A stretch of DNA of 50,677 bases from JAVBQG01 sp031549185. GTDB taxonomy: Bacteria; Synergistota; Synergistia; Synergistales; Synergistaceae. The notes beneath the pieces are model-generated. The model made no database searches, was not told the DNA's origin, and saw nothing but the letters and a program-made list of their open reading frames with translations. Below are positions 44,254-50,677 of this stretch, piece after piece. The stretch is from positions 1-50,677 of the forward strand of contig JAVBQG010000037.1 of NCBI GenBank assembly GCA_031549185.1, read 5' to 3'. Numbering within the stretch: the first letter of the stretch is position 1; every line of letters starts with the position of its first letter. The translations under genes and the position numbers were made by a program.

Positions 44254-44976
44254 TTATTTCAGATCTGGGATCAGTTTTCTTGCGTTTTGGATGACATCGT
44301 TCATATGCGAAGCCATAGCCGAGGCCGCCTTTTTGGGGTTTCTCGCGCGGATCGCATTGAGGATTTCCTCGTGATGCAGGTTGAGTGGGGTGTGGTAGAG
44401 CTTGAAGGTGCCGATGAAAAAATTTTGCCACTGGTTGGAGAGGCCGATGAAGTCGTACAGCGTTTCGAGCAGCGGAACCTTCGCCGCGCGCAGGACGGTC
44501 CGGTGGAAGTTCGACGACTCCTCGGTGTAGTCCTCGCCCCGCTCCATGCCCCGGTATTGCATCTGGACAATGGCGTCGATCTCCCGGATATCCTCTTCGG
44601 TGGCGTTGACCGCGGCCCAGTAGGCCGCCTCGCACTCGATGGCCTTGCGCGCGATGAGGACGCCGAGGACTTTCTCGACCGCGCTTTCGCCGCCGTTTCC
44701 GACGACGCCCTTCAGTGTCTGAAAGAGCATCCGCTCGGCTTCGACCTTTTTGAGGTGCTCGTCTCCCGCGCCCGTGAGCACGTGCCCCTGATAGCCGACG
44801 CGCTCCAGATAACCCATCCTGCGGTAATCTTTCAACAGCCTGCCGACGCCCGTCTCGCTCAGGGTATGGCCCTCTTTTTCGAGCTCCTCGCGTATGGTGA
44901 CGGCCCCCAGGGGCATCTCCTCCGTCTTGATACGGCTCAGGATGAGGTATTCGAGGTCGGCGTTCGTCTGCGGCAT
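44254..44976 (-). CDS. FCD-domain regulator with HTH_12-like winged helix
   Basis: 240 residues from ATG 44976. N-terminal 70 residues (LEYLILSRIKTEEMPLGAV, REELEKEGHTLSETGVGRLLKDYRRMGYLERVG) look like the ribonuclease R/NrpR-type winged helix (HTH_12) rather than a GntR domain. C-terminal part (about 80-235) is an all-helical FCD ligand domain, with histidines in NFHRTVLRAA and LHHEEILNAIRARNPKKAASAMASHM. FCD domains bind carboxylate effectors through metal. Likely represses the adjacent TPP enzyme-TRAP operon. The start is five bases after the upstream gene's stop. Confidence 0.85.
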   Translation of the reverse strand: MPQTNADLEYLILSRIKTEEMPLGAVTIREELEKEGHTLSETGVGRLLKDYRRMGYLERVGYQGHVLTGAGDEHLKKVEAERMLFQTLKGVVGNGGESAVEKVLGVLIARKAIECEAAYWAAVNATEEDIREIDAIVQMQYRGMERGEDYTEESSNFHRTVLRAAKVPLLETLYDFIGLSNQWQNFFIGTFKLYHTPLNLHHEEILNAIRARNPKKAASAMASHMNDVIQNARKLIPDLK

Positions 44977-44981
44977 GCGTG

Positions 44982-45815
44982 CTAGATCCTCGGGTTTTTC
45001 AGCGCCCTGCTCTGACAGGGCATACCCGCCTGGCACTTGCCGCAGCCGTAGCGGGGTTTGTATTTCACCTTCATCCCGTTCAGGAACTCCGCGCACGGCG
45101 AATGAGCCTTGCCCGTCTCGAGCGAGATCGCGTTCGCCGGGCACTTGCGCGCGCAGAGGCCGCACATCGAGCACCAGGCGTACGGGTGGTCGTACTCGCG
45201 TGGCGTCGCGGGCAGGTCGAGCGTCGTCACGAGGCTGGCGTACCGCCCGGCGACGCCGCGTTTCGTGATGAGGCCCTTCGAAAGGCCGAAGGTCCCCAGC
45301 CCGCAGACGTACGCCACGTGCCGCTCCGACCAGTTGCTGGTGTAGATCTTGCGCCCGTCGTCCCCCACGGCTCCCTCGACGGCCTGAAAGCGAGAGTCGA
45401 GAGAGGGCACGACCGTCGCGAAGCCGGCGCTCTCCAGCTCCTCCTTCAGACGCTTCATCGCCGAGCCGATGAACGCCTGTCCCTCGATGCGCGCGTGCAG
45501 CCATTCGGCGGAGGGATCGTGCGGTAGCGCCGCGTTGCTCGTATTGACGCGCGCGGTGAAGGGGAAGAAGAGCGACACGACGCTGCGCGCGCCCGGCAGC
45601 CACTCTGCCGGCGGCAGGAAGTGCGGCCCGACCACGCCGGGGCGCCGAAGCGTCTCGAAGGTCTCGTCGTCCGGACGCGCGACGCCCGCGCTCGGCGCCT
45701 CGTACATGCGAAGCCCGGCGATCTCCGGCGTGATGGCAACATCCGGCGCGACGTAGTTGCCGCCCGGTTCGTCGCAGATGCGCGCGGCGATTTCAGCGAT
45801 TCGTTCGAGGTTCAT
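44982..45815 (-). CDS. Epoxyqueuosine reductase-like [4Fe-4S] protein (no cobalamin role established)
   Basis: 277 residues from ATG 45815, nine bases after AAAGGTG. Marks: VSLFFPF segment, YVCGLGTFGLSKGLITKRGVAGRYASLVT, CSMCGLCARKCPANAI (ferredoxin site) and a late YGCGKCQAGMPCQ cluster that replaces the second site of QueG. Similar proteins without the QueG C-terminal repeats are found near corrinoid or fermentation genes and may act as reductases or reductive activators. It is co-transcribed with the FCD regulator. True QueG is less likely because the C-terminus is short. Confidence 0.8.
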   Translation of the reverse strand: MNLERIAEIAARICDEPGGNYVAPDVAITPEIAGLRMYEAPSAGVARPDDETFETLRRPGVVGPHFLPPAEWLPGARSVVSLFFPFTARVNTSNAALPHDPSAEWLHARIEGQAFIGSAMKRLKEELESAGFATVVPSLDSRFQAVEGAVGDDGRKIYTSNWSERHVAYVCGLGTFGLSKGLITKRGVAGRYASLVTTLDLPATPREYDHPYAWCSMCGLCARKCPANAISLETGKAHSPCAEFLNGMKVKYKPRYGCGKCQAGMPCQSRALKNPRI

Positions 45816-45869
45816 GTTTTTCAGCACCTTTCATAATTTATACAAGGGTTATAGTTTGCGCCCAGGCCA

Positions 45870-46011
45870 GACCTCACCCATCCCCGACCCCTCCCTCTCC
45901 GATGCGGAGAGGGAGGGGAGCGAGGCGAAAATCGAAAAACAAATCATTTTTGCCCTTGCCTCTGTCCTGCTCCCCCTCTCCGCATCGGAGAGGGGGTCGG
46001 GGGGTGAGGTC
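45870..46011. repeat. MITE-like hairpin element, copy B
   Basis: 142 bp. Ends GACCTCACCC and GGGGGGTGAGGTC form terminal inverted repeats; internal hairpins CCCCTCCCTCTCCG-ATG-mirror (45888-45918) and CCCCCTCTCCG-CAT-mirror. Same layout and A-rich spacer as copy A. It ends three bases before the aminotransferase stop codon. Confidence 0.87.
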
Positions 46012-46014
46012 GGT

Positions 46015-47154
46015 TTACAGCCCCTCCCTCTCCAGCTCCCGCAGGAAGGCCGAGACCTTTTTCAATCCCTCGTCCAGCACGTCGGGCGAGTAGGCGTAGC
46101 CGATCCGCAGGTGGCGGTCGAACTCGTCGCCGAAGCACTTGCCCGGCAGCAGGAAGGTGCCGTCTTTTTCGAAGAGCCGCTTGCAGAAGTCCTCCGAGCC
46201 GATATTGTAATCGTAGCGCAGAAACGCCGTCGTGCCCGCCGCCGGTTTCGCGCAGTCGACGCGCGGCTCGCTCGCCACCCAGGCGTCGAGCGCCGCGGCG
46301 CACCTGCGCACGATATCGAGATTGCGGGCGAAGATCCGCTCGTGGTTCGCGATCGCGACGCGCCCGAGCATGTCGTCGACGCGGCTGCAGCTGATCGTCG
46401 TGTAGTCGCGGCGGCCGAAGACCTCGCCGATAAAGTCCTTTGGTCCCACGAGCCAGCCGACACGCAGCCCCGCCAGCGAGAAGCACTTCGAGAGGCTGCC
46501 GGAGACGACGCCTCGCTCGTACAGGTCGGCGATCGAGGGTATTTTTTTGTTCTCGTCGTGGATCATGAAGCGGTAGACCTCGTCGCAGTGGATCCAGGCG
46601 CCGGCGGTTTTCGCGATCTCGATGATCCGTTCGAGCATCGGGGCATCCATCAGCGCGCCCGACGGATTGTTGGGGTTGTTGATGCAGATCAGCTTCGTCT
46701 TCGGCGTCACCAGCGACGCCAGTTCGTCGAGATCGGGCAGAAAGCCGTTCTCCTGCCGCAGCTCGAGTAGCTTGACCCTGGCGCCGAACGACTCGGGGAT
46801 GCTGTAGAGCTGCTGATAGGTCGGGTAGACGGAGACGACCTCGTCGCCCGGCTCGACCAGTGTGTAGAGCGAGATGAAGTTCGCCGCCGCGCCGCCGTTC
46901 ATGACGATGACGTTCTCGCGCTTTTGACGCGCGTGCAGCGAGGCTACGGCGTCGAGCAGCTCGTCGCTGCCCTTGATGTCGCCGTACGACAGGCGCAGGT
47001 CCGTGAACTGTTTCAGGATCTCGTCGCGCCGGCCCGAGATCTCCAGCAGCTCGTCCACCGTCATCGAGTCGACGCACGTCTCCGCCAGATTGGAGACCGC
47101 GCGGTCCTCCCACTCGTTCATCCACTGCTCGACGCCGAAAGGTGCGATTTTCAC
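46015..47154 (-). CDS. Class I/II PLP-dependent aminotransferase
   Basis: 379 residues from GTG 47154 (MKIAPFGVEQWMNEWEDRA), seven bases after AGGGGGC; the frame is open to 47271 inside a repeat. Fold-type I hallmarks: NNPNNPSGAL, HCDEVYRF (PLP-pyridine Asp), SLSKCFSLAGLRVGW (Schiff-base Lys), FLRYDYN, and a C-terminal LRIGYAY carrying the substrate carboxylate Arg. Aspartate/aromatic/alanine aminotransferases share these; specificity cannot be read from sequence. RidA, encoded 400 bases away on the other strand, detoxifies enamine intermediates of such enzymes. Confidence 0.92.
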   Translation of the reverse strand: MKIAPFGVEQWMNEWEDRAVSNLAETCVDSMTVDELLEISGRRDEILKQFTDLRLSYGDIKGSDELLDAVASLHARQKRENVIVMNGGAAANFISLYTLVEPGDEVVSVYPTYQQLYSIPESFGARVKLLELRQENGFLPDLDELASLVTPKTKLICINNPNNPSGALMDAPMLERIIEIAKTAGAWIHCDEVYRFMIHDENKKIPSIADLYERGVVSGSLSKCFSLAGLRVGWLVGPKDFIGEVFGRRDYTTISCSRVDDMLGRVAIANHERIFARNLDIVRRCAAALDAWVASEPRVDCAKPAAGTTAFLRYDYNIGSEDFCKRLFEKDGTFLLPGKCFGDEFDRHLRIGYAYSPDVLDEGLKKVSAFLRELEREGL

Positions 47155-47216
47155 GATAGAAGCCCCCTGTTGATTTGCTATATTTTCGGATCTTTGGCAG
47201 AGCTGGCACAAGAAGA

Positions 47217-47423
47217 GCCTCCCCCTCGACGCGCTTTTGCCCGTCGATCCCCCTCTAAAAAGGGCGGACAAGAAGGGTATGAATTTCTTCAGGTTCTTCG
47301 GGCACTGCGCCGAAGCCGTTTTCCGGAAATGTTCTTAAGATACGGGACAAGATGCAACGAAAAGCATCCTCGTCTCCCTCTTTTAGAGGGGGATCGGCGC
47401 GCGAAGCCAGCCGAGGGGGAGGC
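47217..47423. repeat. Large imperfect inverted repeat (MITE- or REP-like)
   Basis: Left arm GCCTCCCCCTCG (47217-47228) with CGATCCCCCTCTAAAA (47245-47260); right arm TTTTAGAGGGGGATCG (47381-47396) with CGAGGGGGAGGC (47412-47423). Both segments pair perfectly over 12 and 16 bases around a roughly 120-base centre with no clear ORF. It fills most of the gap between the divergent aminotransferase and RidA genes. Confidence 0.8.
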
Positions 47424-47555
47424 ATTTCGTGCCTTTGCCCTGATCTTTGCCCCATTATCTCACCATTTCTGTAAGAGTGGGGTATACTGACAAAACAAAC
47501 GTGAAAAACGGGTGGAATCTCTCATTAAATTTTATCGAAGGAGGAGTTTTCGATC

Positions 47556-47927
47556 ATGAAAAAGGAAATCCGCACACCCAAAGCACCGCAACCCGCAGGG
47601 GCATATTCCCAGGGTTTGAAATTCGGCAACATGGTCTTTACTGCCGGACAGGTCGGCAAGAATCCCGCGACGGGGGAGCTACCGAAGGACATCGAGGGGC
47701 AGACGCGCCAGGCGCTTGAAAACATCAGGGCCATTCTTGCCGAGGGCGGCGCGTCGATGGACGATGTGGTGAAGGCGACGGTTCATCTGCAGGATTTCGA
47801 CGATTTTGACAGGTTCAACGCTGTCTACGTGACGTTTTTTGCGGAACCCCGCCCGGTACGTACGACCGTTCAGAGCGAACTCCGCGGAGTTCTCGTCGAG
47901 ATAGACGTGATGGCAATCGTGCAATAA
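47556..47927 (+). CDS. ridA: RidA family reactive intermediate deaminase
   Basis: 123 residues, family length. ATG 47556 follows GGAGGAG by nine bases. Text: PKAPQPAGAYSQGLKFGNMVFTAGQVGKNPATGEL, ALENIRAILAEGG, VKATVHLQDFDDF, PVRTTVQSELRGVLVEIDVMAIV. The substrate-binding Arg (VRTT) and Glu (VEIDV) are present. It hydrolyses 2-aminoacrylate and related imines released by PLP enzymes. Trimeric and cytosolic in known members. Confidence 0.95.
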   Translation: MKKEIRTPKAPQPAGAYSQGLKFGNMVFTAGQVGKNPATGELPKDIEGQTRQALENIRAILAEGGASMDDVVKATVHLQDFDDFDRFNAVYVTFFAEPRPVRTTVQSELRGVLVEIDVMAIVQ

Positions 47928-47987
47928 GCAATAAAAAGAGCGAACCGGTTTTAACGATAATTTGTACTTTATGGGTACATTCTGATG

Positions 47988-47993
47988 TATAAT
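47988..47993 (+). promoter_or_regulatory. -10 element of the AAA-ATPase gene
   Basis: TATAAT, 42 bases before ATG 48035. The surrounding sequence is clearly AT-rich, but no convincing -35 lies at 16-18 bases. Confidence 0.4.
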
Positions 47994-48034
47994 ACGTTCG
48001 CAAACCGAACACAAAAACAAACGAGGTGGCCTCG

Positions 48035-49648
48035 ATGGGTAAGAACAAAGCACTGCCAAGTCTTCCGACCGGGATACAGGATTTCGAAAAGCTGCGCACC
48101 GGCGGGCATCTCTATGTCGATAAGACCAAATACCTCGTCGAACTGATCGACTCGGGCAGTGTTTACTTTCTATCCCGGCCGCGGCGCTTCGGAAAGTCTC
48201 TGACCGTCTCGACGCTAGACGCCCTCTTCAGCAACCGCATCGACCTCTTCACGGGGCTCTACGCCGCCGAGTACATGTCGAGTGCGCGCTTCAACCCCTG
48301 CCCGGTCATCCGCATCGACATGAGCAAGGCCGAGACCAACCGCGGCATCGAGCTGCTCGAATACTCGATGCTCGTCATCATCAAGCGCAACGCGGAGCGC
48401 TACGGCGTCACGATCGACGAGACCTCGCCCGGCATCGCGCTGGGCAGCCTGATCTCGGTGCTCTCGCTGCGCACGGGCCGCGTGGCGATCTTGGTCGACG
48501 AGTACGACAAGCCGATCCGCGACAGCCTGGGCGACATCGAGCACGCCCGCGTCGTGCGCGAGAGCCTGCGCAACGTCTACAGCCAGATCAAGGCCGCCGA
48601 CGACAAGACGCAGTTCGTGCTCTTCACCGGCGTCAGCAAGTACACGAAGACCGGCGTCTTCTCCGCGATGAACAACCTCGTGGACATCTCGATGGACAAG
48701 AAATACGCGCAGATGCTCGGCTACACGCAGGAGGAGCTGGAGTACTACTTCGCGCTGCACCTCGCGCGCGCGGCGGCCGAGAGCGGCGCCGACCCCAGGG
48801 AGATGCTGGCGGAGATGGCCAACTACTACGAGGGTTTCTCGTTCGACGGCTACAGGCGGGTCTACAACCCCTTCTCGGTGCTCAACTTCCTGCGCGAGGG
48901 CGACTTCCGCAACTACTGGATCGACAGCGGCCAGTCGACCTTCATCACAGACTACATGACGCGGCACAAGCTCTCCGTCGAGGAGTTCCGCGGCAAATCC
49001 GTCCCGCTCTCCTTCGCCTCCATTACGGAGATCGAGCGTGCCGCGCCCGAGAGTTTCCTCTACCAGACGGGCTACCTGACGCTGCGCGAGCGCGTGGAGC
49101 CGTTGGCGGACATGTCGCTCGCCGAGCGCACGAAGCGCCGCCGCTATCTGCTCGACTACCCGAACCGCGAGGTCCTCTCGTCGATGGGCGAGCTCTTCAT
49201 CTCCGAAGTCTGCGGCCTCGGCAACGACTCGTTCGAGCTGAGCGACGGCCTGTCGAACGCCTTCGGCAGCGGCAACATCGACGAGGCCGTGTCGCTGTTC
49301 AACAACCTGCTCGCCTCGGTCACGTACAATCCCTTCGACTCGGTCGAGAAGTTCTATCACTCGGTCCTCTACAGCATCATCCTCGCCGCCGGCATCGACG
49401 CGCGCCCCGAGGACCCGAACAGGGCCGGCAACAACGAGATCGCGGTCGCGGGCAGAGGTTGCGTCTACATCATCGAGATCAAATCGGCCATGCAGGAACG
49501 CCCCGCCGACGAGAGCGAGACGGAGACGATCCTCGAGGAGATCAAGGGGAGCGAGGTCGAGAACAAATACGGCTCCCGCCCCGTCCATCGCGTGGTGCTC
49601 GCCATCGACACCAAGACGAACCGGATCGCCGGGCACTTGGTGGAGTAG
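48035..49648 (+). CDS. AAA-ATPase-like / PD-(D/E)XK nuclease superfamily protein (DUF1703 type)
   Basis: 537 residues from ATG 48035, GAGGTGG upstream. N-terminal AAA-ATPase-like domain: GIQDFEKLRTGGHLYVDKT, degenerate Walker A RPRRFGKSLTVST, Walker B-like VAILVDEYDKPI, and sensor-like LFTGVSKYTK. C-terminal PD-(D/E)XK domain: FYHSVLYSIILAAG, EIAVAGRGCVYIIEIKSA with the ExK pair. The family occurs as large paralogous sets in Bacteroidetes, Synergistota and other gut and oral anaerobes. Function is unsettled; selfish or defence roles have been suggested. Monocistronic. Confidence 0.92.
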   Translation: MGKNKALPSLPTGIQDFEKLRTGGHLYVDKTKYLVELIDSGSVYFLSRPRRFGKSLTVSTLDALFSNRIDLFTGLYAAEYMSSARFNPCPVIRIDMSKAETNRGIELLEYSMLVIIKRNAERYGVTIDETSPGIALGSLISVLSLRTGRVAILVDEYDKPIRDSLGDIEHARVVRESLRNVYSQIKAADDKTQFVLFTGVSKYTKTGVFSAMNNLVDISMDKKYAQMLGYTQEELEYYFALHLARAAAESGADPREMLAEMANYYEGFSFDGYRRVYNPFSVLNFLREGDFRNYWIDSGQSTFITDYMTRHKLSVEEFRGKSVPLSFASITEIERAAPESFLYQTGYLTLRERVEPLADMSLAERTKRRRYLLDYPNREVLSSMGELFISEVCGLGNDSFELSDGLSNAFGSGNIDEAVSLFNNLLASVTYNPFDSVEKFYHSVLYSIILAAGIDARPEDPNRAGNNEIAVAGRGCVYIIEIKSAMQERPADESETETILEEIKGSEVENKYGSRPVHRVVLAIDTKTNRIAGHLVE

Positions 49649-49671
49649 ATCTTTTTAGGAGAGCCCTTGGT

Positions 49672-49890
49672 TTGAGCAAGCCAGATGGAAATGAAATCGC
49701 TGATAGAGAGAAAATTCTACATTCGCTGATCGGCATTCTTCCATTCGACGTTACGATTGAAGAGGCAAAGAACGGACGCCTTGAAAAGTGTGGAATCCCC
49801 TGTGGCAACGATGAGCCACGGGGGATTTTTTTTGCCCGCCTTCGAAACACCAAATCGACTGATGCCAAACACCGAAAAATTTACCGATAA
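49672..49890 (+). CDS. Small ORF, possible antitoxin-like remnant
   Basis: TTG 49672 follows AGGAGAG by about nine bases and encodes 72 residues (opening MSKPDGNEIADREKILHSL). The segment IGILPFDVTIEEAKNGRLEK resembles the tail of small antitoxin-type proteins, which normally end soon after; here the frame runs straight through a terminator hairpin (49795-49833). This suggests a gene fused to foreign downstream sequence. No toxin partner is visible. Low certainty. Confidence 0.35.
   Translation: MSKPDGNEIADREKILHSLIGILPFDVTIEEAKNGRLEKCGIPCGNDEPRGIFFARLRNTKSTDAKHRKIYR
49795..49833 (+). terminator. Intrinsic terminator
   Basis: ATCCCCTGTGGC (49795-49806), loop AACGATGA, GCCACGGGGGAT (49815-49826), then seven T. 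The 12-bp stem has one G-U pair. It would end transcription from the AAA-ATPase side. Confidence 0.85.
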
Positions 49891-50130
49891 GGCGGATGTC
49901 TACGCGAAATACCGCCCGACACCGTCATATCCGTGCGCGCTGTACAACTATCTGTACGAGTTCGTCGGTTTTTCGTCGGCGCCAGCCTCTCTTCATCCTA
50001 CACCCCGAAGCCGGGCGACGAACGATACGATGCTTTTCTCGACGGACTGCGCAAAATATTTGCGCGATACGCCAGAGAGGGGATCGCCGTCAGGCCGGCC
50101 ATGACGAGGAGCTACATCGGGGAAGTGTAG
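49862..50130 (+). pseudogene. Class I SAM-dependent methyltransferase remnant (internal deletion)
   Basis: The first 35 residues (MPNTEKFTDKADVYAKYRPT ... LYNYLYEF) are the start of a small methyltransferase. In another frame the sequence resumes with the end of the same family (SYTPKPGDERYDAFLDGLRK ... TRSYIGEV, stop at 50130). The roughly 160-residue SAM-binding core is missing and a frame change occurs near 49975-49985. Dead gene. Confidence 0.75.
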
Positions 50131-50146
50131 TGCGTCCCGGTTGTTG

Positions 50147-50470
50147 TCAGTTGACCCTGCGCCGTCGAACGATGAACGAAGCGGCAAGGAGAAGCCCGAA
50201 TGCGGGCCAGCCCACCGAGGCGCTGCACCCCGTGCTGCCGCCGGCGGTCAGGCCGTCCTGTCCGTCGTACTCGATGACGTAGCCGGTGCGGACGTTGTGC
50301 GAGGGATCGTATCCGGCGACGGTGATGGACGGCGTGTAGGTCGTCCCGTCGCTCTTGTAGGTGGCCTCGAATCGAGCGGTTTCGGTCCATCGTTTCGTCT
50401 CAATGGGTTCTCCGTTGCCGGGGTCGAAGATCCCACATTCGTCAGGTGTAGCTGTTAAAACCTGGATATT
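50147..50470 (-). pseudogene. C-terminal fragment of a Synergist-CTERM surface protein
   Basis: Minus-strand frame without a start, ending at 50147. It reads ...ETARFEATYKSDGTTYTPS..., then GGSTGCSASVGWPAFGLLLA and a basic end IVRRRVN. The Gly/Cys-rich motif, hydrophobic helix and arginine tail match the Synergist-CTERM type of sorting signal. The N-terminal part is cut off next to the insertion sequence at 50549, so the gene was probably broken by that insertion. Confidence 0.7.
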
Positions 50471-50548
50471 TCATAATCCCCCTGATAAACTTCCGAAAGG
50501 AATGGGCATATAGATCCGTTTTTTCAAGCCTTTGGGAGGTTTTAGTTC

Positions 50549-50677
50549 ATGAATACCTCTGACGAACTGGTAAAACTGACAGATATCGAAGTGGAATCCC
50601 GCCCGATGGGTCATTTGGGCCTGATAGCCACTTACTTCGAAGAACTCGGCCTCAGGGATTTTTTCGACGGCCTTCTT
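50549..50677 (+). mobile_element. Transposase N-terminus, DUF4277/IS1634-like, runs off the right edge
   Basis: ATG 50549 with GGGAGGT 8 bases upstream (50534-50540), 43 residues in view (MNTSDELVKLTDIEVESRPM, then GHLGLIATYFEELGLRDFFD). The HLG-I-A---EELGL--F-D pattern is the DUF4277 N-terminal domain of IS1634-type transposases. The left end of the element lies between about 50445 and 50530; its terminal repeat cannot be confirmed without the other end. Confidence 0.8.

Noticed and set aside
44977..45603. Upstream extension of the FCD regulator frame
   Set aside because: It overlaps the iron-sulfur protein in another frame and is arginine-rich shadow; the winged helix begins at 44976.
44982..45815. 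Queuosine biosynthesis enzyme QueG
   Set aside because: Too short, and the second cluster is replaced by a different cysteine arrangement; only similarity is claimed.

Overview
The window is about 50.7 kb of GC-rich bacterial chromosome, almost fully coding. It most likely comes from a strictly anaerobic, amino-acid-fermenting member of the Synergistota. Evidence for this: a major outer-membrane porin with an SLH domain (33417-35030), a protein tail ending in a Synergist-CTERM-like sorting signal (50147-50470), a TAXI/TRAP transporter, glycyl-radical enzymes, an anaerobic sulfite reductase, a selenocysteine formate dehydrogenase and an AAA-ATPase/PD-(D/E)XK protein. No species is claimed. No rRNA, tRNA or CRISPR array was seen.

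Layout. 1-5419 (minus): an operon of one radical-SAM activase and two glycyl-radical enzymes (the second runs off the left edge), with a near-consensus promoter and two tandem inverted-repeat operators. 5600-8402 (minus): type IV pilus motor ATPases PilT and PilB. 8718-14926 (plus): a membrane-anchored HNH-like protein, a Crp/Fnr regulator, an FNT channel and asrABC sulfite reductase; the FNT protein next to asrABC is probably the hydrosulfide exit channel. 14978-18309 (minus): 5-oxoprolinase pxpB-pxpC-pxpA plus a DUF1445 protein. 18416-24028 (minus): an RND efflux operon behind an 18-bp perfect palindrome. 24176-26353: an unrecognised membrane protein, a frameshifted DUF3788 gene and a patatin-like lipase. 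26424-30564: formate dehydrogenase biogenesis (fdhD, mobA) and fdhA, whose reading frame contains an in-frame UGA followed by a SECIS-like hairpin. 30861-38954: htpG, an effector-binding protein, the SLH porin with a long leader, YeiH, an HD-GYP response regulator, an unrecognised membrane protein and a 41-aa ORF. 39100-45815 (minus): a catabolic/transport cluster of ferredoxin-like reductase, FCD regulator, TPP enzyme, TAXI binding protein and fused TRAP permease. 46015-50677: aminotransferase, RidA, AAA/PD-(D/E)XK protein, then a decaying region of gene remnants cut by a DUF4277-type transposase at the right edge.

The metabolic genes fit an anaerobe. Glycyl-radical chemistry, formate oxidation through a Mo/W-bisPGD selenoenzyme, sulfite reduction with sulfide export, pyroglutamate hydrolysis and PLP/RidA chemistry all suit peptide and amino-acid fermentation.

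The most unusual feature is a set of short palindromic repeats. One family (2036-2088, 26706-26812, 32781-32833) has a copy inserted in frame inside fdhD, where the conserved cysteine loop would be expected. A second family of about 140-bp hairpin elements has two copies (41023-41156 and 45870-46011). A third (47217-47423) is a large inverted repeat. Other points of interest are the UGA-containing fdhA with its hairpin, poly-G tracts in the porin leader, a CG-repeat frameshift in DUF3788, two small ORFs with clear promoters, and an HTH_12-like plus FCD regulator beside a promoter-overlapping palindrome.
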